This document shows, one piece after another, positions 9,004 through 16,879 of a stretch of DNA of 64,000 nt. This stretch comes from Paenibacillus psychroresistens. GTDB taxonomy: Bacteria > Bacillota > Bacilli > Paenibacillales > NBRC-103111. Numbering within the stretch: the first letter of the stretch is position 1; each line of letters begins with the position of its first letter. The notes beneath the pieces were generated by a model. It saw nothing but the letters and a program-made list of their open reading frames with translations, ran no database searches and was not told the DNA's origin. The stretch is from assembly GCF_009728935.1 (NCBI RefSeq), contig NZ_CP034235.1:6461501-6525500 (forward strand), written 5' to 3'. The position numbers were made by a program, and so were the translations under genes.

Positions 9004-10341
9004 TTATTTAGCAGCTGCAGCAAGTCTTAATTTCTCCAAAGCCTCTTGAATATCTTTATTGCTTTTGCCACCAAGCACTAAAGCTGCAAGCAGCTCTTTC
9101 TGAACATAGTCCGTAATCTTAGGGCTGAATGAAGTGAATTCAGTTGGATAGATATAAGCAGCCATTTTCATAATACTGTTTACGGTTGGATCTGTTACTT
9201 GTACTTCTACATTTGCTGTAGCATATCCTAAGTCCGCGTGGATTTTTTGAATTTTAGTACCCAAGTAAGCTTTAAGCACTTCTACAGATGCTTCTGGATG
9301 AGGAGCATTTGCTGGAATGAATAATCCGTCTGCACCGCCGAGAATAGCATTATCCTTGCCTACTGATGGCCAAACCACTGCAGTTGCTTTGAAATCTTTA
9401 GCATTAGTTAGAATATCCTTAACATTAGCTGATACCTCTGCCAGCATGGCTACTTTACCTTGATAGAATGCTGCTTTTGCCTCATCACGGCTAATTGTAA
9501 TCGCACCAGCACCTGGATAAGCGTACTGAGCATCAAAAAGCTGTTTGATACTTGTCAGTACTGTTGCGAACATAGGATCTGTGGCCGGAATTTTACCAGC
9601 GCCAAGATCAGCCAATTTGTTCTCACTCTTAGCAACACTGAGCAGGCCATTGCGGAACAACCAGTCCTGAAGATCCTTGGAAATAACGAATGGAAAAGCA
9701 CCTGTTTTATCTTTAATCGTTTTGCTAGCCGTTAAGAATTGCTCCCATGTCCATTGATCTGGAACGGCTACACCCGCTTTTTCAAAGATCGCGGTATTAA
9801 CATAAAGTGTTGCGAAGTTCGAAGAGAGCGGCAGATTATAATATTTGCCGTTAAACTTCCCAATATCCAGAAGAGCTGGGGTAAAGGTCTTCATCCAAGC
9901 CCCGCCATCAGCCTCCAAGTATGGTGTCAAATCTAAAGCTTGATTGTTATCTACAAATGTTTTCATATTTCCTGGCCAGAATTGATAGACATCAGCCGGA
10001 GTTCCTGAAGCAATACCAGTCTTAATAACTTTCTCAAGATTACCCCAATCGACTTGAATGCCTTCGATTTTATATTTATCCTTTAAATCCTCTTGAAGCG
10101 CTTTTACCATAGGCTCGCCCGAGGTATACTCTACAATTTTGCCATAGAAATTAATATCGATTATCTTTGCTGGCGCAGCACTTTCAACTGGAGCTGAAGT
10201 AGCGGCAGCAGTACTTGGAGCTGCAGTTGCAGTACTATCTACCGCGGTTTCTTTAGCCTTGCTTCCGCAAGCAGTAATCACTAGCATAAAGCAGCACAAC
10301 ATCAATACCATAGTAGCTTTGAATTTGTTTGACTTAATCAT
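9004..10341 (-). CDS. ABC transporter sugar-binding lipoprotein
   Basis: Solute-binding protein, 445 residues from ATG 10341. A frame extension begins at a TTG at 10371, but it would include the ribosome binding site GGAGG, which lies 9-10 nt before the 10341 ATG. The signal peptide ends in lipobox ITAC, followed by a Thr/Ala/Ser linker and the binding domain (INFYGKIVEYTSG). It is first in the operon with the two permeases at 8920-7153. Its promoter (10387-10441) has a good -10, a poor -35, paired direct repeats and a cre site, so it looks activated by a response regulator and repressed by CcpA. Confidence 0.92.
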   Translation of the reverse strand: MIKSNKFKATMVLMLCCFMLVITACGSKAKETAVDSTATAAPSTAAATSAPVESAAPAKIIDINFYGKIVEYTSGEPMVKALQEDLKDKYKIEGIQVDWGNLEKVIKTGIASGTPADVYQFWPGNMKTFVDNNQALDLTPYLEADGGAWMKTFTPALLDIGKFNGKYYNLPLSSNFATLYVNTAIFEKAGVAVPDQWTWEQFLTASKTIKDKTGAFPFVISKDLQDWLFRNGLLSVAKSENKLADLGAGKIPATDPMFATVLTSIKQLFDAQYAYPGAGAITISRDEAKAAFYQGKVAMLAEVSANVKDILTNAKDFKATAVVWPSVGKDNAILGGADGLFIPANAPHPEASVEVLKAYLGTKIQKIHADLGYATANVEVQVTDPTVNSIMKMAAYIYPTEFTSFSPKITDYVQKELLAALVLGGKSNKDIQEALEKLRLAAAAK

Positions 10342-10373
10342 TTTCTTTATCCTCCCTATTATCGCAAGCAATT

Positions 10374-10387
10374 TGATTACGCTTTCA
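10374..10387 (-). promoter_or_regulatory. cre site (CcpA operator) of the binding-protein gene
   Basis: The minus strand reads TGAAAGCGTAATCA, matching the relaxed Bacillus cre consensus WTGNAANCGNWNNCW. It starts at the downstream edge of the -10 box and covers the expected transcription start, a position that gives catabolite repression. Confidence 0.65.
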
Positions 10388-10441
10388 TTATAGCTTGGCG
10401 AATTTAATCCAAGATAGGCTGTAATTCTACAAAATAGACTG
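10387..10441 (-). promoter_or_regulatory. Activator-type promoter with two 20-bp-spaced direct repeats
   Basis: The -10 TATAAT is at 10387-10392 on the minus strand. At the -35 position there is no TTGACA. Instead there are two copies of CAGYCTATYTTG (complements at 10410-10421 and 10430-10441), 20 bp apart. Repeats of this spacing in or next to the -35 region are how AraC-type activators contact DNA. The response regulator at 10473-12023 is the obvious candidate, encoded just upstream. Confidence 0.55.
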
Positions 10442-10472
10442 AAAAAACTACGATCAAATCGGATTACACGAC

Positions 10473-12023
10473 TTATAGTGAAACCTGACTGCGATATTCC
10501 TTAGGCGACTTGCCTTCTATTTTTTTAAAAACTTGATTGAAATACTTAATATCCTGAAAGCCTACCTTCTCTGATATCTCATACACTTTATCATTGGATT
10601 GCTTCAATAAATTTTTTGCTGCATGAATACGAACCGTATTTAAAAATTCACTGAACGGGATATTCGTTTCTTTCTTAAATAAATGACTGAAGTAGTTAGG
10701 TGTAATACCGATTATTTCAGCTACACTTTCAATAGATATTTCCGAAGAATAATGTTTTTTTAAATACTCTATAGCTTTCGTAATGCTTGTATTGTATTTA
10801 GTAGTTTGCAAGCTGTATAGATCACTGAATACTCTATTGTAGAACCCTAGCACCCACATCTTATAATCTTCCATGACCCTAAGATGATCCAATTCATTCG
10901 TATCGACATCCACATGCTGCTTGCCCAGAGAATGGATTAAGATATTCAATAAGTCCAGGCAAATACTTTTCACTTGAAAAATAGTCAGCTCTCTAAGCTC
11001 ACTTATTCGCGCAAACTCATCATCGACAATAATCCGCGCTGCTTCAAAATCCAGACGGATTATACATTCGGTTAGTTCTTTCTCTCTCAGCACATAAATA
11101 TGCTTATTGTGCGCATATTCCTGAATATCCTCAAAGTAAAGAAAATGGCAGCGGCCATGAAATAAATTACGCTGCAGAGTCTGGTCCGCTTCTGTAAATA
11201 GTTGTTGAAGATTCTTCAGTGAGCCACGGCTGCTAATGCCCATCGATATTGACTTTCCATATCGAGTGTTCAAGCGCTCATTTATGGAACTAAAGAGAAG
11301 AGGGAGCTGCCTTTTTATCATTGCCCCATCCCGAGGTGAGGCAAGAATATAATAAGCTTTCTGCGACCTTTCATAAACGATGCCCTGAATGGTTTTACAT
11401 AAATCGTTGAGTTCTTTATGTAAATAATGAAACACGCTTGCTTCTTCACTCACGTTCCTCCGTTTAATTTCTTGACTTTCTATGTGATCCAGATCAATAG
11501 CAAGACAGACCAGCTCATCTCCTATTTGAAGACGATAATACTTTAACAGCCCTTGCTTAATTTCGAGAGGATTGGCAATCTCCCCAGAAATCATTCGCTC
11601 CAATAATCTCCTGGCTTGGTTGTTATGCTGCTCTTTCTCTACTATTTTTTCTTTCAGAATATCATCCTTTATTCGGGTGACCAATTGGATTAAGCTTCTT
11701 AGTTTAATCGGCTTTAATTCGTATTCACTAACTCCTGCTTGCAAGGCTTGCTTAGCATATTCAAAATCGGAATAGCCGCTTAGAATGACTATCTTGGTTA
11801 CAGTGGATAACACTCTAATTCTCCGGCAAAGCTCCAGACCGTCCATGCCTGGCATTCGAACATCCGTTAAGACTAAATCAGGCTGAAACGAGCGATAAAT
11901 TTCCAAAGCTTCAATCCCATTCTCTGCAACAAACACCTCTTCAAACCCCAAAGACTGCCAATCAATGCCTTCTCGCAGCCCTTGGCGAATTTGAATCTCA
12001 TCATCTACAATTAGCAGCTTCAT
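10473..12023 (-). CDS. AraC-type two-component response regulator (YesN-like)
   Basis: Response regulator of 516 residues with receiver domain (D7, D8, phospho-acceptor D54 in LVLTDVRMPGMDG, Lys in YELKPIK), a long middle region, and an AraC/XylS DNA-binding domain at about 415-512 (TPNYFSHLFKKE, YFNQVFKKIEGKSPKEYR). It starts 2 nt after the stop of the kinase gene at 12026, so the two form one unit. It probably controls the binding-protein promoter at 10387-10441 and perhaps the divergent glycosidase promoter at 13917-13964; both targets are inference from promoter structure. Confidence 0.93.
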   Translation of the reverse strand: MKLLIVDDEIQIRQGLREGIDWQSLGFEEVFVAENGIEALEIYRSFQPDLVLTDVRMPGMDGLELCRRIRVLSTVTKIVILSGYSDFEYAKQALQAGVSEYELKPIKLRSLIQLVTRIKDDILKEKIVEKEQHNNQARRLLERMISGEIANPLEIKQGLLKYYRLQIGDELVCLAIDLDHIESQEIKRRNVSEEASVFHYLHKELNDLCKTIQGIVYERSQKAYYILASPRDGAMIKRQLPLLFSSINERLNTRYGKSISMGISSRGSLKNLQQLFTEADQTLQRNLFHGRCHFLYFEDIQEYAHNKHIYVLREKELTECIIRLDFEAARIIVDDEFARISELRELTIFQVKSICLDLLNILIHSLGKQHVDVDTNELDHLRVMEDYKMWVLGFYNRVFSDLYSLQTTKYNTSITKAIEYLKKHYSSEISIESVAEIIGITPNYFSHLFKKETNIPFSEFLNTVRIHAAKNLLKQSNDKVYEISEKVGFQDIKYFNQVFKKIEGKSPKEYRSQVSL

Positions 12024-12025
12024 TC

Positions 12026-13810
12026 CTATTCCCCCTCATCTGACATTATAGGCATAATGATGTGTACAGCTGTTCCGATATTAAACTCACTCTCTATAGT
12101 CAAACCATAATCCCCGCCAAACCGAAGCTGAATGCGATCATGAATATTTTTCAAGGCGAAGGCATGCTCTTGCTCCATTTGATGGGACAGGATACGGGTC
12201 ATTTGGCTTGCATCCATCCCTACCCCATCATCAGCAATGACATAGATGAGTTTGTTTTCTTTTCGCTCAATGGTCAAAGTAATCGTTCCTTTTCCTATTT
12301 TGGGCTCCAAGCCATGGAATATCGCGTTTTCAATTAAAGGCTGGAGGATTAACTTAATAGTCTTCTGGGTAAACAGCTGCGGATCAATTTGTTGCACAAA
12401 GCTTATTTTGTCACCGAACCTATTGTTCTGAATAAACATATAGTTTCGCAAATGCTCGATTTCTTCACCGATTGTTGTTACTTCTTCGCCGTTATTCAAT
12501 ACATGACGGAATAAATCAGACAACACCTCAAGCTGCTCGCTAACAGCAAAATCCTTATTTTTAACGGCAAGCCAGCGAATCGAGTCCAAAGTATTGTATA
12601 AAAAGTGCGGGTTAATTTGAGCTTGAAGTGCTTTCAGCTCAGCTTCCTTTTCTTTAAGCTGGCTTTTATAAACCTTATCAATCAGCTCTTTCGTCTGTCG
12701 GATCATATTAATAAAAATTAGGCTAACCCTGCCAATTTCGTCCTGTGAATGTACTTTTAAGTGGACGTCAAACACACCATTCTTCACTTTACCCATTTCT
12801 TTAGCCAAGAGCTTAAGCGGTTTTACGATGCTTTTATTCTGGGCATATGAGAAATAAATCCCAAATAATAGACAGATAGCAATACAAATGATAATAAACT
12901 CGTTGATGACCTTTAATTGTTTATTCAGTTCACCTTCCGGAACGATTTGAACAAGCCGCCATCCAGGCTCCATTAAATTGCAATAAAAGATCGAATAGGA
13001 AGCTTCATCAATACGTGTCGAAAAGCTCCCTTCCTGTTCATCTGCCAGCACCTTTTGGATGTAGGACTCTGAACCGAGCTCTTTACCTAACAAAGCTTTA
13101 TCCTGTGAAGATACAACCCTGCCTTGTGCATCAATAATATAAATTTCACCTTTTAGCCAAGAATTAATCCCAGCATAGAAGGAAGACAAAACGGCTTCAT
13201 CCAAGCTGATTCTTTCGATCGCAATTTGTTTGGTCGTATCGAGATTATTAACTGCTCGAAGTAAAGAAACTACGTTTTTGGAGTTAGGCAGCAAATAGTC
13301 TAATTGATGTAAAGAAGTCCAGAATACCTTGCCTTTTAATTCAGTCACAATAGGAGTATATTGCCGCTCATCTTCCTGAACTAAATCACCTATTTGATAT
13401 ATAATTTCATTGTCCTGGCTAATGCTAATCGAATTGATGTAAGGTTTGGAGCCTAGAATGGAATTAAATGAGGTCCCGCCCCAAGCTTTCTGCAGCTTAA
13501 CCTTAGTTCTATCCATATCCAAGTAAGACTTTTCGGAATGAAACTTGATTAATTCCTGCACATTATCATCCGAAAAAATAGAGACCGATAAGTAGTTGAC
13601 TTCCTTGAGGATATTCTCCAGATTAAAGCGGGTTTGTTTTAAGGTTTGAAACACATTCTCATATGTTTTATTAGTAATGACGGTAGAAGCTTTGGAGTTA
13701 ATTATTATTGCAGCGCTTACAAGCGGAACTATAATTAAGAGAAACAAATATAGAAACAGCTTCTGGCTTAAGCTCAGCTTTCCAAAAAGACCGGTTCGCA
13801 GCTTTAACAT
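12026..13810 (-). CDS. Sensor histidine kinase (YesM-like)
   Basis: Membrane kinase, 594 residues from ATG 13810 (GGGGGGCGG lies upstream of it). A GTG at 13837 would add nine residues but has no ribosome binding site. It has transmembrane helices near residues 20-40 and 300-320, an extracytoplasmic sensor region between them, HAMP, the phospho-His motif QINPHFLYNTLDSIRW, and a C-terminal ATPase domain (ADDGVGMD, HDRIQLRFGGDYG). It is the partner of the regulator at 10473-12023. The ligand is unknown; the neighbouring GH29-like enzyme and importer suggest a sugar or oligosaccharide. Confidence 0.92.
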   Translation of the reverse strand: MLKLRTGLFGKLSLSQKLFLYLFLLIIVPLVSAAIIINSKASTVITNKTYENVFQTLKQTRFNLENILKEVNYLSVSIFSDDNVQELIKFHSEKSYLDMDRTKVKLQKAWGGTSFNSILGSKPYINSISISQDNEIIYQIGDLVQEDERQYTPIVTELKGKVFWTSLHQLDYLLPNSKNVVSLLRAVNNLDTTKQIAIERISLDEAVLSSFYAGINSWLKGEIYIIDAQGRVVSSQDKALLGKELGSESYIQKVLADEQEGSFSTRIDEASYSIFYCNLMEPGWRLVQIVPEGELNKQLKVINEFIIICIAICLLFGIYFSYAQNKSIVKPLKLLAKEMGKVKNGVFDVHLKVHSQDEIGRVSLIFINMIRQTKELIDKVYKSQLKEKEAELKALQAQINPHFLYNTLDSIRWLAVKNKDFAVSEQLEVLSDLFRHVLNNGEEVTTIGEEIEHLRNYMFIQNNRFGDKISFVQQIDPQLFTQKTIKLILQPLIENAIFHGLEPKIGKGTITLTIERKENKLIYVIADDGVGMDASQMTRILSHQMEQEHAFALKNIHDRIQLRFGGDYGLTIESEFNIGTAVHIIMPIMSDEGE

Positions 13811-13916
13811 TGTGATCCGCCCCCCATTATTTAACACAGTTAGTATCTACAATTTTCTATTATACAGTCGGAGACAGCCAACCGCTATCTAAATAAATCT
13901 CAGAGAAATTTAAGCT

Positions 13917-13964
13917 AAAAATCGTATTATTTTAGGGAAAAATCGTATTTTTACTGGCTATACT
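13917..13964 (+). promoter_or_regulatory. Promoter of the GH29-like gene with 21-bp-spaced direct repeats
   Basis: AAAAATCGTATT occurs twice exactly, at 13917-13928 and 13938-13949, 21 bp apart (two helical turns). A -10-like TATACT follows at 13959-13964. The second repeat covers the place of a -35 box, which has no consensus sequence. This is the geometry of an AraC-type activator site. The repeat differs from the one at 10410-10441, so the two promoters may answer to different regulators. Confidence 0.55.
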
Positions 13965-13992
13965 TAATATTTAAATGTTGCTATCATAAAAA

Positions 13993-14006
13993 TGAAAGCG
14001 ATTACA
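13993..14006 (+). promoter_or_regulatory. cre site (CcpA operator) before the GH29-like gene
   Basis: TGAAAGCGATTACA fits the strict consensus TGWAARCGNTWNCA. It lies about 20-35 bp after the expected transcription start and before the ribosome binding site, a position where CcpA blocks transcription. Confidence 0.75.
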
Positions 14007-14032
14007 AAAATGAAAAGGATGTGTTAAATTTT

Positions 14033-16240
14033 ATGTTAAAAGCCTTTTGCTCCAAAACTATCGGCTTAACAGCCCTAGTAGCCTGTTTATTGCTTATCAG
14101 CTTAAACATTCATGTTAAGGAGTCCCAAGCAGATCCAGCTAACAATTGGTATACCCAAAGTCATTATGGCTTGTTTTCTCATTTCACGTATGGTTCTTCC
14201 TCCTTCAACCAGACCATTTATCCGAATGGGACTATACCTTTGAACTTAAATGAGCTGGGCAATAACTTTAATGCGACACAGTTTGCCGCGGATGTTAATT
14301 CGTTCGGAGTGGATTATGTTACACTTACTGGATGGCATTACGCGATGAATGCCTTGTATCCAAGTGCAAAAATGAACCTGTGGCGGGGGGCTGGACATGC
14401 CTCCTCACATGATGTCATTCAGGATTTGATTAATGCCTTACAGCCATATGGTATTGAATTAGCGCTATATATTCATGTGACAGATGGACATGACTTCACA
14501 GTTGCTGATCAAACAGCTACAGGCTGGAATGATTCATCCAATGGTTATCTAGTATGGAACAATTTCATCAACGATGTAGTTACGGAAATGGGCAATCGAT
14601 ACGGGACCGGGATCGCAGGTTATTGGATTGATATGGTCTTTGATGGTCCTTTTCAAACCAAGATCGATAAACCAAGGCTTCGTACCAGCTTGCTAGCCGG
14701 AAACTCCAATCGAATTATAGTCGGCAACGGCAGCACCGGCGATGCTGCAAATTCCCAAGGCGGAGGAACAACTGATTATACCGCGAGGGAATATTATGGT
14801 CAGCCTGCGGATATCAACACTTGGACAGCAACCTATAATCAGACAGCAACCGTAATGACAACGGATGGCCAATGGTGGGCGTCAACACCAACAGGAACCA
14901 ATCAAATGAAGAATACAGCAGAAAATATGTTTCGGTTCACTGTACTTGAAGCCGGTGTTAATCAGAACGGTGGCGGAATGCTGTGGAATGCTGGCAATTA
15001 TGCAGGGTTTGGCGTGCTTTGGCCAGATGGGGTAAAAACAGGCCTGCAAACGTTAGGTGGTTATATTAATGCTGTGGGCGCTTCTTTGAAAAATGTATTT
15101 CCCAGCACTTCCTATGCCAGATCAAGCGGAACAACGCTTAACAGCTTGCCTAATGGAATTGTCGCCACCAAAGCTACTAATAATTTAATTGAATATATCC
15201 ATGTGCTCAATCCTCCTGTCGGTAAAGTTTTAACCTTGCCTGCTCCAAGCGATGGCAAGACATTCAGTACACCAACAATCCTGAAAAACGGGCATGCAGT
15301 CGCTATTACACAAAATGCAACCAATGTAACACTTACTTTAGGAGCGGCAGATAACTGGGATAGTTTGGATACAGTGATTAGAATGGTTGCTAGCGGAGGA
15401 AGTACGGGTGGCGTAATTAAGAAAAACGATACAGATGCATCGATTGCCTATTCGGGCACTTGGGGCTACAGCGGCAGTCGCAATGTCGGAGATTATAGCA
15501 ATGATGTCCATTATACAACGACTAATGGGAATTATTTTGAATATACGTTCAATAGCACGGGAATTGATTACATTACTTCAAAGGATGTCAATTATGGCAA
15601 CATTGATATTTACATCGATGGTGTCTATAAACAGACCGTAAGCGCATTGAACGCTGGGGGCTATATTCCACAACAGGTGCTCTACAGCAACAGGAGCTTA
15701 TCCCCCGGGAGCCATACTATTAAAGGGATAAAGACAAGCGGTGTTTATATGCAATTAGACGTATTGGATGTGGTAACGCCTAACCTTGCTTTGAACAAAA
15801 CAGTTACAGCAAGCAGTGCGGTGTCTAACTCAGATTGGGCTCTAGCCAAAGCTACAGATGGATTGACATTCTCATCCCCTGGCTCCATGGGCTGGTCAAG
15901 CTTAAATAGTCTCACTACAAACCACACAGAATGGGTAACCGTTGATTTAACTACTTCACAAGCCTTGTCAAAAGTCTTACTTTATCCAAGAAATGATGGG
16001 GCTAATACCGGATATGGTTTCCCAATTAATTTCACGATTCAACTATCCACAGACAATATAAACTGGACCACCGTTGCAACACAAACTGGTTATGCTTTGC
16101 CAGCCGGTGTCGGACAGAGCTTTACCTTCAGCAGCCAGAATGCGCGGTATGTAAAAATTAATGGAACCAGCTTAAGAGCTAATCCAAATGACATTAATCA
16201 GTATCGCATGCAGTTCGCCGAGATAGTTGTTAATCCTTAG
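14033..16240 (+). CDS. Secreted GH29-like (alpha-L-fucosidase family) glycosidase with CBM domains
   Basis: Secreted enzyme of about 735 residues. The ATG at 14033 is preferred over the GTG at 14021, which almost touches the AAGGAT ribosome binding site. A signal peptide spans roughly the first 35 residues. The N-terminal catalytic domain resembles alpha-L-fucosidases: WYTQSHYGLFSHFTYG, VDYVTLTGWHY, and YWIDMVFDG with the likely nucleophile Asp (residue 200 from this ATG). A beta-rich module at about 465-590 resembles carbohydrate-binding modules in glycosidases. The last 140 residues are an F5/8 type C (CBM32-like) domain beginning NLALNKTVTASS. The exact substrate is uncertain; fucose or a related deoxy sugar is the best guess. 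Confidence 0.8.
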   Translation: MLKAFCSKTIGLTALVACLLLISLNIHVKESQADPANNWYTQSHYGLFSHFTYGSSSFNQTIYPNGTIPLNLNELGNNFNATQFAADVNSFGVDYVTLTGWHYAMNALYPSAKMNLWRGAGHASSHDVIQDLINALQPYGIELALYIHVTDGHDFTVADQTATGWNDSSNGYLVWNNFINDVVTEMGNRYGTGIAGYWIDMVFDGPFQTKIDKPRLRTSLLAGNSNRIIVGNGSTGDAANSQGGGTTDYTAREYYGQPADINTWTATYNQTATVMTTDGQWWASTPTGTNQMKNTAENMFRFTVLEAGVNQNGGGMLWNAGNYAGFGVLWPDGVKTGLQTLGGYINAVGASLKNVFPSTSYARSSGTTLNSLPNGIVATKATNNLIEYIHVLNPPVGKVLTLPAPSDGKTFSTPTILKNGHAVAITQNATNVTLTLGAADNWDSLDTVIRMVASGGSTGGVIKKNDTDASIAYSGTWGYSGSRNVGDYSNDVHYTTTNGNYFEYTFNSTGIDYITSKDVNYGNIDIYIDGVYKQTVSALNAGGYIPQQVLYSNRSLSPGSHTIKGIKTSGVYMQLDVLDVVTPNLALNKTVTASSAVSNSDWALAKATDGLTFSSPGSMGWSSLNSLTTNHTEWVTVDLTTSQALSKVLLYPRNDGANTGYGFPINFTIQLSTDNINWTTVATQTGYALPAGVGQSFTFSSQNARYVKINGTSLRANPNDINQYRMQFAEIVVNP

Positions 16241-16269
16241 AAGGTATATTCCTCTTCTAAATCAAGTAG

Positions 16270-16300
16270 CCCCATGAATACATTCATGGGGTTCTCGTAT
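16270..16300 (+). terminator. Terminator of the GH29-like gene
   Basis: A perfect 9-bp stem CCCCATGAA/TTCATGGGG with a 4-nt loop, followed by TTCTCGTATTTT, starts 30 bp after the stop codon at 16240. Confidence 0.8.
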
Positions 16301-16383
16301 TTTAAGGAAAGAATTTCTCTATTACATACCTGATTTTCGCTATCAAGAGGTGATGTGTTGAATTTTAGTGGATGTAAGGAAAC

Positions 16384-16424
16384 TATGGCGTTATTAACGA
16401 AACGATTTCTCTGATAACGCCATA
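16384..16424. repeat. Dispersed palindromic repeat, copy A
   Basis: Arms TATGGCGTTAT and ATAACGCCATA pair perfectly over 11 bp, with further imperfect pairing inside (GAAA/TTTC). A related element lies at 39990-40028 with the same arms and a GCGAAACAG-type centre. The two copies lie 23.6 kb apart in unrelated intergenic sites, as expected of a REP/MITE-like element. Confidence 0.65.
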
Positions 16425-16552
16425 ATTTCGCTATATGATGCCAAATCCAGAATGCAAGCCCCACATAGAGAAAATGGTGTATCTAATAACGAATATCCTT
16501 CCTTAATTGTAGTTATTCTGCTACGCCTCCCTTTAAATACGGTCCATTCACC

Positions 16553-16579
16553 AAAAAAGCAGCCCGAGGGCTGCTTTTT
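16553..16579 (-). terminator. Bidirectional terminator after the proline-rich small gene
   Basis: GCAGCC/GGCTGC stem with a CGAG loop, flanked by six As on one side and five Ts on the other, so it can end transcription in either direction. It serves the minus-strand operon ending at 16634. Confidence 0.85.
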
Positions 16580-16633
16580 CAAATGAAAGTGCACGATTTG
16601 TTACGGAAGAACGGCAAAGCCGTTTATCCTTGA

Positions 16634-16819
16634 TCAAAACTCATTTGGCGTAGTACGGCCCGGAATCTCCGGCGATTGCGGTGCAACCGGTATTTCTGGG
16701 GTTTCTGGTGGATATATTTCAGGAATATTGACAGGTGCTGCTTCCGGGAAGACCTTTGGTGTTATTTCAGGAATGCTGGTTGCTGGGATTTCATCTTCTT
16801 TACCATTTTCAATGGTCAT
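16634..16819 (-). CDS. Small proline- and glutamate-rich protein
   Basis: A 61-residue protein starting at ATG 16819, which has GAGGAGGTG 8 nt upstream; an in-frame upstream extension to 16873 lacks such a site. Apart from its ends it is almost wholly made of short Pro-Glu-Ile type units (SIPEITPK, NIPEIYPPE, TPEIPVAP, SPEIPG). There is no signal peptide, helix or cysteine. It should be disordered or polyproline-like, and could be a cell-envelope spacer or a binding platform. It sits about 60 bp downstream of the GH2 gene and before a strong terminator. I do not recognise the family. Confidence 0.65.
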   Translation of the reverse strand: MTIENGKEDEIPATSIPEITPKVFPEAAPVNIPEIYPPETPEIPVAPQSPEIPGRTTPNEF

Positions 16820-16879
16820 AAATGAACACCTCCTCATACTTAGTATTAAACTAAATAGGAGGTTTTTAATCATTATAAG

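Larger units (their letters stand above)
16301..16633. other. Non-coding stretch with palindromic repeat and terminator
   Basis: No convincing gene is seen here. The stretch holds the dispersed palindrome at 16384-16424 and the bidirectional terminator at 16553-16579. Between them a minus-strand AGGGAGG is followed by a short open frame that lacks a good start and runs through the palindrome, so it is not called. Confidence 0.6.

Noticed and set aside
16394..16594. Short minus-strand frame (66 codons) in the spacer after the GH29-like gene
   Set aside because: It runs through a terminator hairpin and into the dispersed palindrome, with no good start site.
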